A stretch of DNA of 64,000 nt from CAZBGQ01 sp964491515 (GTDB lineage: Bacteria; Patescibacteriota; Gracilibacteria; UBA1369; UBA12473), in NCBI GenBank assembly GCA_964491515.1, contig CAZBGQ010000007.1, forward strand, positions 1 to 64,000. Direction: 5' to 3'. The position numbers and the translations under genes are program-made. The notes beneath the pieces were generated by a model that saw only the letters and a program-made list of their open reading frames with translations, had not been told where the DNA came from and made no database searches. Position 1 is the stretch's first letter; each line of letters opens with the position of its first letter. Positions 14,620 to 23,348 of this stretch are shown here, piece by piece.

Positions 14620-16005
14620 ATGGAAAATAATTCTCATGCTTTCCGTGCGCATATCCTTCAGCCACACACGGATGAAGCGGGCAGTTTTGATGGGTTTGAA
14701 TTGGAAACTGACCGGATCGTAGTGGTTGATGACTCTGGGAAAATTGTTCTGGAACGTGCGATCGATGAGGTGTGTGAGATGGAATTTCCTCGTTTATCAG
14801 AAGTTGGACTGCGCTTTGAAAGAGGTGAGCTTTTTTTTGGAGATGAAAAACTAGAGTGGGAAGATCAGATTATCGCACCCTCCAATGTGGATACTCATAC
14901 CCATATGTATCAGCCCACGAAATTGGGAGGACGCTTATTGGTCTGGCTAAATCGCATGTTTGAAAAAGGCGAGATCCCAGCCAAAGCTGGTCCAGAATTA
15001 GCACGAACCATGGCACGAGAGCGACTTCAAGATTTGGCCTCAAATGGCACGACGCGTGTCATTGCCTGGCCCACAAGTTCCGTTGAATCTGCACGCATTG
15101 TTTTGGAGGAGGCTGAGAAGCTAGGACTTGATGTTCGGGTCAGTTTTGTAGCTATGGATCAGAACGTTCCGGATGCCTTACAAGAGGACGCAGAAATCAC
15201 GCTAGCAGGATTAGAAACCTTGTTCAAAGAATATGAAGACAAGGTCGTGGTGATCGATCGATTCCCGATTGCAGTGAGTTCTGAGCTGCGACGTGGATTG
15301 GCAAAAATCGCTAGAAAGCATGGGGTTATGTATGAAGTACATTTAGATGAGAACCAAGAGGAAATTGCCTTCACCAAACACTTATATAGCGAAAAAAGTG
15401 TGGTCCAAATTTTAGCGAGTGATGGTGTCTTTGCCCCTGGGATGAAAGTGGCCCTATCACATTCTATTCATACAAGTCATCAAGATTTCGAGACGCTTCG
15501 TTGGATCATAAAAGCAGGTTGTGAAGTTCATATTCGTGCCTGCCCCAATTCAAACAAACAATTAGAAAGCCACTGGATCCTTGATAAGGATGAAGGCAAA
15601 GGGACACAGTACGTGCCATTCCCCTTGGAAATCTGGAAAAATGTGGGTGCGACTTTGACATTAGGCACTGATTTAGGAGCTGGAAATAATTTTAATCTCT
15701 ATCAGGAGATGCTGGATGAACGCCAACGCCAAACTGGCAAAAGAAATACGGGCGATGCAAAGCCCTCCCCCACCGAACTTTTGAGTATGGGGACGGTCAA
15801 TGGAGCACGTTCATTCGACAAAACTATCGGGAATCTACGTATAGAAGAAGGGCGCCCTGCAGATTTCTCTGTGGTGCGACTTGGAGCAGAAGACACATCA
15901 ATAATCGACCCTGTCGAGCAAATGGCAGACCGCTTGATTCAAGGTGGATCAAATGGGCCGGAAGCGATTGTAGCCACGTATGTAAATGGCCAACGTGTTG
16001 TATAA
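14620..16005 (+). CDS. Guanine-deaminase-like amidohydrolase (461 aa)
   Basis: A TIM-barrel metal-dependent amidohydrolase. Visible metal and active-site motifs are THTHMYQ, the Glu/His region VHLDENQEE, the later His in LSHSIHTS, a CPNSN turn and the final Asp in GTDLGAG. The stretch GGRLLVWLNR right after the first metal motif is typical of guanine deaminase, which converts guanine to xanthine and ammonia. Related SAH/MTA or cytosine deaminases are less likely but not excluded. The length is near the guanine deaminase norm (about 440-450). I use the ATG at 14620 because the upstream GTG at 14602 falls in the -10 region. It has no purine-salvage neighbours. Cytoplasmic. Confidence 0.8.
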   Translation: MENNSHAFRAHILQPHTDEAGSFDGFELETDRIVVVDDSGKIVLERAIDEVCEMEFPRLSEVGLRFERGELFFGDEKLEWEDQIIAPSNVDTHTHMYQPTKLGGRLLVWLNRMFEKGEIPAKAGPELARTMARERLQDLASNGTTRVIAWPTSSVESARIVLEEAEKLGLDVRVSFVAMDQNVPDALQEDAEITLAGLETLFKEYEDKVVVIDRFPIAVSSELRRGLAKIARKHGVMYEVHLDENQEEIAFTKHLYSEKSVVQILASDGVFAPGMKVALSHSIHTSHQDFETLRWIIKAGCEVHIRACPNSNKQLESHWILDKDEGKGTQYVPFPLEIWKNVGATLTLGTDLGAGNNFNLYQEMLDERQRQTGKRNTGDAKPSPTELLSMGTVNGARSFDKTIGNLRIEEGRPADFSVVRLGAEDTSIIDPVEQMADRLIQGGSNGPEAIVATYVNGQRVV

Positions 16006-16434
16006 GAAAGCAGCACAATGAGAAAATAAGGAAGCGCCTTGGATGGTTGAGGAGGATTAAGTTATTCACCCGCCCCCCCCCAACCACCGAAACCATGATT
16101 CGTGTCGCCCCTTTGACCAGGGCTTTTCAATTCGTGGAACCCACCAACGTGGATTTTTAGGCGCTCCGTGGCCACGGATGCGAGGAACGGTTCATGGTGA
16201 GATGAGTCGCTTTTCACATCCGTGGATGGATTTCTCATTGTGCTGTTAAGTCTCCGATTGAGGCGAAAACGCACCGATCTAATAGTAAGATGGTCGCTCT
16301 ACAATCCATTCCGGAGGTCGAGCCAATGCTCAACCTTTCTAAATTACAGCAAAATGCCCCGCTCCGTCAAACACTCATTCTTTCCTATTTTTCATTTTAC
16401 CCTCTATACTTACCTAAAATCTTAACCCTCTATT
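16006..16434. other. 429-bp intergenic stretch without a recognised gene
   Basis: I find no convincing coding frame or known RNA here. It contains a nine-C run (16073-16081), a perfect 14-bp palindrome TCCGTGGCCACGGA (16165-16178), whose half-site ATCCGTGG recurs near 16218, and a TATACT box at 16405-16410 that could serve the following gene, though without a good -35. Confidence 0.5.
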
Positions 16435-16869
16435 ATGGATTTTTTCTATCTTATCTCAGGAACTTCCGTGAACTATTGGTCAGTGCTTGTGGCAGCGATT
16501 GTAGGCATGTTAATTGGTGCCCTGTGGTATTCGCCCCTTCTCTTTGGAGAGACGTGGATCAAACTTGCTGGTCTCTCTAAGGCAATGAAACCTCAGCAGA
16601 AATCCATGACAGTGCAGTACAGTTTAGGTTTTTTGAGTCAGCTTGTGATGGCCACCGTTTTGGCTCATATTTCTGGATTTGTACTTGTTATTTATGTAGG
16701 TGAAGCTCTTCAACTTGCATTCTGGCTTTGGCTAGGATTTCTTGCTACGACCATGCTAGGAACGGTCCTATGGGAAATGAAGTCCCCCAAATTTTATGCG
16801 ATCAATGCAGGATACTGGCTTGTCACCTTAATGCTCATGTCGGTTATATTAACGGTGTGGCCTTGGTAG
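16435..16869 (+). CDS. DUF1761 family membrane protein (144 aa)
   Basis: Four membrane helices (about residues 15-35, 60-85, 90-110 and 120-142). The N-terminal motif VNYWSVLVAAIVGMLIGALW followed by YSPLLFG is the hallmark of DUF1761, a bacterial membrane family without known function. Trp-rich ends (LWEMKSPKFYAINAGYW) fit the family. The length is normal. The ATG is preceded by TTAACCCTCT (16422-16431), a clear case of the start element common in this window. The thioredoxin lipoprotein gene follows 34 bases downstream and CcdA after that, so it may belong to their transcription unit, but its own role is unknown. Confidence 0.8.
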   Translation: MDFFYLISGTSVNYWSVLVAAIVGMLIGALWYSPLLFGETWIKLAGLSKAMKPQQKSMTVQYSLGFLSQLVMATVLAHISGFVLVIYVGEALQLAFWLWLGFLATTMLGTVLWEMKSPKFYAINAGYWLVTLMLMSVILTVWPW

Positions 16870-16903
16870 TCCCCCCATTTACTATTTTCTAACTTTATTT
16901 TAT

Positions 16904-17437
16904 ATGAAGTTCCGTCCTCTCATTATCCTTGTGGGGCTTTCTGCCCTTTTATTGGTCCTAGTTGGGTGCAAATATACTCCGGCGACAACCCCTCCTGATA
17001 CTATAGCTCCTAAACGAGCTGAAGAATCTCATAACACAACCACCTCTTCTCCTATGGCGGATGCTGTGGTTGCAGCTGAAGACACTGATACCCCAGAAGT
17101 GGCCGAGGCCCCTGCGGTGAATCGTCAGTATGTTGCTCACACCGATGAATTGTATCAATCACTCTTAGGTTCAGAACCCATGATACTTTTCTTCCATGCT
17201 GAATGGTGCCCCACTTGTAGAATCATGGAGGCTCAAATCCAAGAAAATTGGGATGATTTTCCTGAAGGAACCAACATCTTAAAAGTTAATTTCGATACGG
17301 CCAAAGACCTTCGAACGACTTATAATATTACCAGCCAATCTACCGTTGTTGTGCTAGATCGTGATGGAAATGTGACTAAAACGGTTGCCTTCCCATCCAC
17401 TGATCAATTGATTAAGCTTATCCAAGACACTCTTTAA
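16904..17437 (+). CDS. Thioredoxin-fold lipoprotein with CPTC active site (177 aa)
   Basis: A lipoprotein signal peptide ends in LVLVGC, with the lipidated Cys at C22. A Thr/Ala/Glu-rich spacer (about 25-75) then carries a thioredoxin domain. The active site is FFHAEWCPTC with C102 and C105, followed by VNFDTAKDL and a strand STVVVLDRDG. The cis-Pro that normally precedes the TVV strand is replaced by Ser-Thr here, which is unusual. It is anchored outside the membrane and should pass or receive electrons from extracytoplasmic thiols. The CcdA-type gene starts nine bases after its stop, so the pair forms a thiol-redox relay. A second CPTC protein is encoded at 47813. Confidence 0.88.
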   Translation: MKFRPLIILVGLSALLLVLVGCKYTPATTPPDTIAPKRAEESHNTTTSSPMADAVVAAEDTDTPEVAEAPAVNRQYVAHTDELYQSLLGSEPMILFFHAEWCPTCRIMEAQIQENWDDFPEGTNILKVNFDTAKDLRTTYNITSQSTVVVLDRDGNVTKTVAFPSTDQLIKLIQDTL

Positions 17438-17446
17438 AACAACCGT

Positions 17447-18169
17447 ATGGAATTCCTCCTCCCCTCATTTTTGGCCGGCATGCTCACCGTAGCTGCCCCT
17501 TGTGTCCTATCATTACTGCCCATTATTTTGGGGGGATCGCTTTCCGGAAAAAATAAATGGAGACCGCTGGTGATCGTTGGATCGCTAGCAGTCTCTGTGT
17601 TTGTCTTCACATTATTGCTCAAAGCCTCGACCGCCTTCATTACTATCCCCGATGCCTTTTGGCGCCTGATGTCCGGAGGCTTGGTTCTTGGATTTGGATT
17701 GACCCTTCTGTTTCCCCAGGCATGGGCACAATTTGCCCATTGGTGCGGACTGTCTAAAAGTGAGAAATTGGTTGAGGAAAGCGGAGCCAAAGAGGGCTTG
17801 GGTGGAGCAATCCTTCTTGGTGCGTCGCTTGGTCCCGTATTCACCACATGCTCACCGACCTACCTGCTACTCTTGGCAGTGGTTTTCCCTTCTAGTTTTA
17901 CAGTAGGGGTGGTTAATCTATTGATTTATATTGTGGGAATGTCCATTCCTCTAATCCTCATTGGTTATGGTGGACAGCGTATGGCAAAGCATTTCCGTGG
18001 AGCTGCTAATCCGAAAGGATGGTTCAAACGCGGACTTGGCCTCTTGCTAATTTTGGTTGGAGTAGCTGTTCTAACCGGTTTCGACAAAACCGTAGAATCC
18101 TTAATTTTGGACGCTGGCTATCAAGGCCCAATTCAAATTGAACAAGGATTACTAGAAGGCATAAATTAA
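17447..18169 (+). CDS. CcdA/DsbD-type transmembrane electron carrier (240 aa)
   Basis: Six or so membrane helices and two invariant Cys: C19 in TVAAPCVLSLLP and C135 in GPVFTTCSPTY. These match the CcdA/ScoA family, in which the two Cys carry electrons from cytoplasmic thioredoxin across the membrane to outer thioredoxin-like proteins. The loop between helices 3 and 4 is long and holds a third Cys (C100). The likely partner is the CPTC lipoprotein encoded just upstream. In other bacteria CcdA serves cytochrome c maturation; no cytochrome genes are seen here, so reduction or repair of surface protein thiols is the better guess. Confidence 0.85.
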   Translation: MEFLLPSFLAGMLTVAAPCVLSLLPIILGGSLSGKNKWRPLVIVGSLAVSVFVFTLLLKASTAFITIPDAFWRLMSGGLVLGFGLTLLFPQAWAQFAHWCGLSKSEKLVEESGAKEGLGGAILLGASLGPVFTTCSPTYLLLLAVVFPSSFTVGVVNLLIYIVGMSIPLILIGYGGQRMAKHFRGAANPKGWFKRGLGLLLILVGVAVLTGFDKTVESLILDAGYQGPIQIEQGLLEGIN

Positions 18170-18233
18170 CTTAAGAAGGAAGACCCAAGACCAGTTTTTT
18201 AAGCTTGTCTAAACCAAGCCAGTTTTGTATCCG

Positions 18234-18464
18234 TTATCCTACGCTAGCTTCTCTTCTTATAAATTCTTGAACAAGCTCTCTACCCAATTCGCTCCCACTC
18301 CGGACCTCGTCTTTTAGGCTCTCTCCTTTTAAAACTCCGTCAATAGCCCCTCCCGCAAGTAGCTCGACGGTCAGCCCAGGCGTTTCAGCTAAATAAGCAA
18401 GGTATCGTTCTGCGTCACTGGATAGAGCGACGCCAGGTGTGTCTCCTACTAGATGTTCTTTCAT
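18234..18464 (-). CDS. Uncharacterised small protein (76 aa)
   Basis: I do not recognise this protein. It is soluble and acidic, with ERYLAYLAETPGLTVELLAG in the middle and a charged C-terminal helix (LGRELVQEFIRREA). Its ATG is preceded by TTAACC and an AT-rich spacer, the start element common in this window, which supports it as a real gene. It lies downstream of the Gmad2-like lipoprotein gene on the same strand, 76 bases after its stop. Too short to say more. Confidence 0.55.
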   Translation of the reverse strand: MKEHLVGDTPGVALSSDAERYLAYLAETPGLTVELLAGGAIDGVLKGESLKDEVRSGSELGRELVQEFIRREASVG

Positions 18465-18539
18465 ATGAATTTGGTTAAGGGGATGATTTTACTCCAGACC
18501 TAGGGGAACTGCAATACATTTTATTGACGTATCTACTAA

Positions 18540-18950
18540 TTAGTGATTAAAGTTAATAATTAGCTCAATCGCATCATCTTTTTCAGGCAGGCCAGATGGG
18601 TTCGATTTTTGTAGAATGAGCGACCCTGTATCACCGTATTCAGGATAGTTAAAGGTAAGGGTGGCCTCAAACGGAACCAACTCCTCAGTCATCCAGTTGT
18701 CTTGAGCTGTGGCATAGCCTTCTCCAATGATTAGGCCGTCCCAATTTGTGAGCATTACCGGAAATGTTGCTTCGAAATACCATGGGCCACGAGCCTCTCC
18801 TGTAATGAAGAGCGGGCTGGTAACCGTTTGTCCCGGCACAGGAGAATCAACTGTGATGAGTGGATGGGGCGTGGGGCTCTGTGTAGTTTCAGACGTGGGA
18901 ACACACCCAGCTACAAATATAATGGCTAGAATTGGAATTAATTTTTTCAT
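18540..18950 (-). CDS. Lipoprotein with Gmad2 immunoglobulin-like domain (136 aa)
   Basis: The lipoprotein signal is MKKLIPILAIIFVAGC, giving a lipidated C16. After a Thr/Pro-rich linker the rest is a single beta-rich domain with ITVDSPVPGQTVTSPLFITG, GPWYFEATFPV, DNWMTEELVPFEATLTF and a closing Gly-Ser strand. This order is that of the Gmad2 domain, an Ig-like extracytoplasmic domain found with sporulation and germination proteins in Firmicutes and widely in CPR surface proteins. It probably binds a cell-surface partner; no enzyme site is visible. I chose the Met at 18950, which starts the signal peptide, over an in-frame Met eight codons upstream. Confidence 0.8.
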   Translation of the reverse strand: MKKLIPILAIIFVAGCVPTSETTQSPTPHPLITVDSPVPGQTVTSPLFITGEARGPWYFEATFPVMLTNWDGLIIGEGYATAQDNWMTEELVPFEATLTFNYPEYGDTGSLILQKSNPSGLPEKDDAIELIINFNH

Positions 18951-18979
18951 AGTTGTTTTTGGCAAGGAGAACAATTAAC

Positions 18980-19303
18980 CTAGGCGACCAGATGAGATTC
19001 TATCTCTATTTTTCCGCCCCTTGCAAAAAATCTGGACAAAATACGTTTGGTTCTTTCTCTTGCTGCTCTCACATCTAGTCCTGCGGCCACTCGTAAACGG
19101 AATACCTGACGACACCGTTGATCCATCACATCTACCGGACCGAATACGGACGTCAATGTGACAATTTCACTGGGCTTCAATCGATCCGGTTCTCCGTGGG
19201 TTCGTACGGGGTCCACTAAATCTATGACCGTGCCTCTATCAGGGGCAAGTGATCGTAAACCTTCAAATAACTCTGCTCTTGTCTCTACGGGTCGCTGTAA
19301 CAT
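18980..19303 (-). CDS. Uncharacterised basic protein (107 aa)
   Basis: I do not recognise this protein. It is rich in Arg, with a central beta part (GTVIDLVDPVRTHGEPDRL, IVTLTSVFGPVDV) and a C-terminal basic helix (RAARERTKRILSRFFARGG). The charge would suit nucleic-acid binding, but no known motif is present. It has its own promoter, TTGGCA, 16 bp, TATTAT. The Gmad2 lipoprotein gene follows 29 bases later and may be cotranscribed. Confidence 0.6.
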   Translation of the reverse strand: MLQRPVETRAELFEGLRSLAPDRGTVIDLVDPVRTHGEPDRLKPSEIVTLTSVFGPVDVMDQRCRQVFRLRVAAGLDVRAARERTKRILSRFFARGGKIEIESHLVA

Positions 19304-19317
19304 GATGTTGTTTTTTA

Positions 19318-19345
19318 ATAATAGTACCTACTGAAATCTTGCCAA
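19318..19345 (-). promoter_or_regulatory. Promoter of the 107-aa gene
   Basis: Minus strand: -35 TTGGCA at 19340-19345, 16-bp spacer, -10 TATTAT at 19318-19323; about 15 nt before the ATG at 19303. Confidence 0.55.
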
Positions 19346-19386
19346 AAAGGAGGAAGTCACTATACCACGCCTACGAAAAACATCAC

Positions 19387-19415
19387 ATGACATTCCTTCG
19401 TGCTCCCGTTACAAT
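19387..19415 (+). promoter_or_regulatory. Promoter of the pgi-tkt operon
   Basis: -35 ATGACA at 19387-19392, 17-bp spacer, -10 TACAAT at 19410-19415. Predicted start is near 19422; ATAACCCTTCTCT follows before the ATG. Confidence 0.5.
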
Positions 19416-19439
19416 AGGCTCGCACATAACCCTTCTCTA

Positions 19440-20714
19440 ATGCTAACGCTTGATCTAAAAAACCTCACATCCGTTGCCTCTAATAAGGATCTGGCCGGTT
19501 TTGCAAATCGAATCCCCGATTATCTCAAAGCTATTGAGGCTCGTGATCAGGATTTTTCCAAGATTGTGGATGATGAGGACACAGCTGAAGGCATTCTTCA
19601 GTTTGCCAAATTGGTTGAGGGGAAATTTGAGGAAGTGGTGGTGCTTGGGATTGGTGGTTCGTCGTTGGGCCCCATTTGTCTGCACGACAGCTTGAAACAC
19701 TTATTCGAACGTGAATTACCAAATCGTAAACACCCACGTTTACACATTATGGACAACATTGACCCTGCCTTTATTGCGGGTATTGAAGATGTGATTGATT
19801 TAAAAAAGACGCTCTTTATTGTGATCACCAAATCTGGCGGAACGCCTGAAACATTGGCTCAATATTTTCACTTTAGGGAAAAATGTCTCAATGCCCAACT
19901 TAAGGAAGAAGAGCATTTTATATTCATTACCGATCCAGAGAAGGGACTACTCCGGAAAATAGCTAAAGAGAACGAAACCAAGGATAATGAGAATTTTGGA
20001 ACCTTCCCCGTTCCTCCGAAAGTAGGGGGACGTTTTTCTGTTTTGAGTTCGGTGGGATTGGTGCCGGCTGCATTGATAGGATTGGACATCAAAAAACTTC
20101 TCAAAGGCGCGCGTGACATGCGAGACCGATTTATGAGTGACGACTTTGATCAAAATTTACCCTTTCAACTGGCGACTGCTCAATTTCTAGTTGGGGAAAA
20201 AGGAAGGCCGATGCATGTGCTTTTCCCTTATTCTCAACGCTTGATCAAACTTGCAGACTGGTATCGACAACTCCTGGCTGAAAGCATTGGAAAAACCAAA
20301 GAGGTTGGACTGACTCCGCTTTATGCACTGGGGGCCACGGACCAGCATTCTCAACTTCAACTTTATAGTGATGGACCAAATGACAAATTATTTATGTTCA
20401 TTCACGTGGAGGATTTGGGTCCGACACTGCCTATTCCTGCCCTTGATGATCCATCTGTTAGTTACTTGAAGGATGTGACTTTTAATCAGTTGTTGCACAC
20501 CGAAATGAAAGGCACCATCCAGGCTCTCACCGAAAACGACCGCCCCAATCTGACCATCTCACTTTCACAGGTAAATGAAGAAACACTGGGCGCATTATTC
20601 ATGCTTTTTGAAGCTTCTATTGCGTTCCTAGGGGAATTCTATGGTATAAATGCATTTGATCAACCGGGCGTCGAACGCTCAAAAATCCTTACCAAAGAAT
20701 TCCTAAACTCTTAA
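19440..20714 (+). CDS. pgi: Glucose-6-phosphate isomerase
   Basis: Interconverts glucose 6-phosphate and fructose 6-phosphate in the cytoplasm. The first SIS subdomain has VVVLGIGGSSLGP (about 70-82), and the sugar-phosphate loop is VITKSGGTPET. The C-terminal part has the His/Gln site ATDQHSQLQLYSDG and ends with FGINAFDQPGVE-type residues (YGINAFDQPGVERSK), the classic PGI signature with the catalytic Lys. At 424 residues it matches the short bacterial form (about 440) rather than the 550-residue form. The transketolase gene starts two bases after its stop, so both are surely cotranscribed and link glycolysis with the pentose phosphate pathway. Confidence 0.96.
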   Translation: MLTLDLKNLTSVASNKDLAGFANRIPDYLKAIEARDQDFSKIVDDEDTAEGILQFAKLVEGKFEEVVVLGIGGSSLGPICLHDSLKHLFERELPNRKHPRLHIMDNIDPAFIAGIEDVIDLKKTLFIVITKSGGTPETLAQYFHFREKCLNAQLKEEEHFIFITDPEKGLLRKIAKENETKDNENFGTFPVPPKVGGRFSVLSSVGLVPAALIGLDIKKLLKGARDMRDRFMSDDFDQNLPFQLATAQFLVGEKGRPMHVLFPYSQRLIKLADWYRQLLAESIGKTKEVGLTPLYALGATDQHSQLQLYSDGPNDKLFMFIHVEDLGPTLPIPALDDPSVSYLKDVTFNQLLHTEMKGTIQALTENDRPNLTISLSQVNEETLGALFMLFEASIAFLGEFYGINAFDQPGVERSKILTKEFLNS

Positions 20715-20716
20715 TC

Positions 20717-22618
20717 ATGAATCTGCCTCAACTTGGCCAGTCACTCACCGACGAACATGTCGATTTTTTGAATGCTTTTTCTAAAGCATGTCGTCGTTCT
20801 ATCATTGAAATGACCAATAATTCTCAGAGTGGTCATCCCGGTGGTTCATTGTCGTCGATTGACTATTTAAGCTTGTTGTACCCGTTTATTCTTGGAGAAA
20901 CAGGCGAAAAAATAGTGATTTCAAACGGACATATTTCACCCGCCGTTTATAGTGTATTGGCCCAAATGGGATGGATTCCACGTGATGACGTGGTCGCTAA
21001 TTTCCGAAAAATTGGACACATCTATGAAGGGCACATCACACGACATGTAAAAGGTGTTTGGTTTGGAACGGGACCGTTGGGCGCAGGAATTTCTGTGGCA
21101 TCTGGAATGGCATTAGCTGAAAAATTAAAGGGTACAGAAGAACGTGTGTATGGACTGATCGGTGATGGAGAAGCACAGGAAGGACAGGTTTATGAGATGA
21201 TGAATTTTGCTAATAAATACAAGTTGGATAACTTTGTGGTTTTTATGGACTACAACAAAGTTCAGCTCACCGATAGCATTGAAGAAGTGATGCCCATGGA
21301 CTTTAAAGCTAGCTTTGAAGCGGCCGGATGGAATGTAATTGATATGGACGCTCATGACTTTGGAGCCATGTGGAGTGCTTTAGAAGAAGCCCACGCCACC
21401 AAAGGACAACCGGTGCTTTTACTCGGACACAGCATCATGGGGAAAGGCGTTGACTTCATGGAAGACGAAGGCCAAGCCCACAAAGCCACCTGGCACGGAA
21501 AAACTCCCAAACCAGATGAGGGTGTTGAAATTTTAAAAGGAGACGACCTCACACTCAACGATGAAGAAGCTGCACTTGCCTCATCATTATCTCCGTCTTG
21601 GACTCCTCAGGAAGCTGACTTTACGCCCACTATTACTTTAGATCTTGGCGAACCGACTTTGTATGAAGCGGGAAAACCATTCGATTGTCGTGGAGCCTAT
21701 GGGAACGCACTTTTAGATTTGGCAAAACGAAATAAGGAAGTTGTGGCACTGACCGCGGACTTACGTGGATCAGTCAAAACGGACGGGGTTGCCAACGAGC
21801 GCCCAGAGCAACATATTGAGGTCGGAATTGCCGAGCAACATATGGTCTCTTGTTCTGGAGGGTTGAGTTTATCTGGCTTTGTTCCTTTCTGTTCTACGTT
21901 TGGAGCCTTTATGTCTAGCCGAGCAAAAGACCAAGCCCGCGTGAATGACATTAACCGCGCGAATGTAAAAATGGTGGCCACTCATTGTGGACTATCTGTA
22001 GGTGAAGACGGTCCCACCCATCAAGCGATAGATGATATGGGATCATTCCTTGGCTTATTCAACACCATGGTGATTGAACCGGCCGACGCCAATCAATGTG
22101 ACCGAATCATTCGTTATGTGGCGGGACATTACGGGAATGTTTATGTTCGTATGGGACGTCATAAATTCAATGTCCTCACCAAAGAAGACGGCACCCCGTT
22201 TTACGGAACTGACTATGAATATAAACATGGAAAATGCGATGTGATTCGAGAAGGAACAGACATCACGATTGCTGCTATGGGCGCCATGGTGACCGAAGCC
22301 TTGAAAGTTCGGGACTTACTCAAGGACAAAGTATCAATCGAAGTCGTTGCGGTGAGTTCACTCAAGAAATTCGATAGTTCTCTTGGAAATTCAGTCAAAA
22401 AAACACGCCGTGTTATTACGCTAGAAGATCACAATCCCTACTCCGGATTGGGCGGACAGTTGGCACGCCACATTCAGGAAGAAGGCCTCGAGCTCAAGGG
22501 TTTCAAATCCATGGGTGTCACTGAGTACCAACTTTCTGGCAAGTGGAATGAACTCTACGAATCCGCGGGATTGGGTATTGAGGCAATTGCAAAGGCGTGC
22601 GAGGAGATGACAAGCTAA
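20717..22618 (+). CDS. tkt: Transketolase
   Basis: A thiamine-diphosphate enzyme moving two-carbon units between sugar phosphates; in CPR bacteria it often supplies ribose 5-phosphate. The N-terminal domain has SGHPGGSLSSIDYL and the ThDP/Mg site GDGEAQEGQVYEM. The middle domain has DLRGSVKTDG, the catalytic-base region VGIAEQHMVSCSGG (Glu of the PYR domain) and the His turn HCGLSVGEDGPTHQ. A C-terminal domain follows (LEDHNPYSGLGG). Both halves are fused in one 633-residue chain, slightly short of the 660 of proteobacterial enzymes. It is translationally close to pgi (2-bp gap), with TTAATC just before its ATG. Confidence 0.96.
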   Translation: MNLPQLGQSLTDEHVDFLNAFSKACRRSIIEMTNNSQSGHPGGSLSSIDYLSLLYPFILGETGEKIVISNGHISPAVYSVLAQMGWIPRDDVVANFRKIGHIYEGHITRHVKGVWFGTGPLGAGISVASGMALAEKLKGTEERVYGLIGDGEAQEGQVYEMMNFANKYKLDNFVVFMDYNKVQLTDSIEEVMPMDFKASFEAAGWNVIDMDAHDFGAMWSALEEAHATKGQPVLLLGHSIMGKGVDFMEDEGQAHKATWHGKTPKPDEGVEILKGDDLTLNDEEAALASSLSPSWTPQEADFTPTITLDLGEPTLYEAGKPFDCRGAYGNALLDLAKRNKEVVALTADLRGSVKTDGVANERPEQHIEVGIAEQHMVSCSGGLSLSGFVPFCSTFGAFMSSRAKDQARVNDINRANVKMVATHCGLSVGEDGPTHQAIDDMGSFLGLFNTMVIEPADANQCDRIIRYVAGHYGNVYVRMGRHKFNVLTKEDGTPFYGTDYEYKHGKCDVIREGTDITIAAMGAMVTEALKVRDLLKDKVSIEVVAVSSLKKFDSSLGNSVKKTRRVITLEDHNPYSGLGGQLARHIQEEGLELKGFKSMGVTEYQLSGKWNELYESAGLGIEAIAKACEEMTS

Positions 22619-22705
22619 ACATCAACCATTGGAAAACTCCCTCGTTGCATTCTTTTCGTGAGGAAAAAACACTGTAGTTACTTAAGAGATTGCCCATTCC
22701 TTGGC

Positions 22706-22734
22706 TTTACTTTTTTCCCGTATTATAGTATAAT
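22706..22734 (+). promoter_or_regulatory. Promoter of the cdd-LOG operon
   Basis: -35 TTTACT at 22706-22711, 17-bp spacer, perfect -10 TATAAT at 22729-22734. Start near 22741. An alternative overlapping pair (TTGGCT at 22701, TATAGT at 22724) also has 17 bp. Confidence 0.65.
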
Positions 22735-22762
22735 AATATGATTTGTCTAACTAATCTCTTTC

Positions 22763-22846
22763 ATGAATCAATACAACTCCGAACTCATCAGGAAACAGGT
22801 TCAAGAAGAATGGGCAACTTTCTATTTAACACTACTTTATGTTTAA
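22763..22846 (+). CDS. Possible 27-codon upstream peptide overlapping the cdd start
   Basis: An ATG at 22763 opens a 27-codon frame (MNQYNSELIRKQVQEEW, then a hydrophobic tail) with its stop at 22844-22846, so it covers the cdd ATG at 22839 in another frame. Its ATG is preceded by CTAACTAATCTCTTTC, the same TAAC-pyrimidine element seen before real genes here, and it lies about 22 nt after the predicted transcription start. It could couple or limit translation of cdd. No homology is visible; it could also be chance. Confidence 0.4.
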   Translation: MNQYNSELIRKQVQEEWATFYLTLLYV

Positions 22847-23324
22847 AAAACCGACCAAAACTGAAATTCGCGAGATGATTCGCGTGGCCACAGAAGCCCG
22901 AGAAAATGCCTTTGCTCATCGTTCCAAACACAAAATTGGAGCCAGTGTACTTACTGGAAGCGGAGAAATTTTTGGTGGCTGCAATATCGAAAGTGTGATC
23001 AGTGGATTGGGGACTTGTGCTGAACGGTGCGCGATCGACCATGCGATTGTTCATGGACATTATAATCTTCGCGCCGTGTGTACAATTGACAGTGGATACA
23101 CCCCCTCATGTGGAGCCTGTCTCCAATACACACTTCTCTTTTCTCAAGTGGCTGATCATGAGATTTATATGATCAATGGAGATGTCGAAGGCAACTATGA
23201 AATCGAACAATTGAGTAATCTCATCCCTGAAGGCTATCGCACAAAAAACAACCTTGAAGCTATTCGGTCCTACGGGAAAAAAGAACTAATTAAACCTAAA
23301 CGTACCAAGCGAAAGAAGCTATAA
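22839..23324 (+). CDS. cdd: Cytidine deaminase family protein
   Basis: A zinc-dependent deaminase of the cytidine deaminase fold. The substrate turn GGCNIE (46-51) precedes the zinc motif TCAER with C60 and the proton shuttle E62, and the second zinc half-site is PSCGACLQ with C91 and C94: three Cys ligands, as in tetrameric cytidine deaminases. These convert cytidine and deoxycytidine to uridines for pyrimidine salvage. The protein is 161 residues against about 130-135 for the family; the extra length is a basic C-terminal tail (KKELIKPKRTKRKKL). The ATG follows TTTAACACTACTTT. The LOG-like gene follows 24 bases later. Confidence 0.9.
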   Translation: MFKKPTKTEIREMIRVATEARENAFAHRSKHKIGASVLTGSGEIFGGCNIESVISGLGTCAERCAIDHAIVHGHYNLRAVCTIDSGYTPSCGACLQYTLLFSQVADHEIYMINGDVEGNYEIEQLSNLIPEGYRTKNNLEAIRSYGKKELIKPKRTKRKKL

Positions 23325-23348
23325 TACTATTACTTAACCCTCTCACTC

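Noticed and set aside
16062..16425. Short open frames in the gap after the amidohydrolase gene
   Set aside because: They have biased, non-protein-like composition, lack start elements and overlap a palindrome and a poly-C run.
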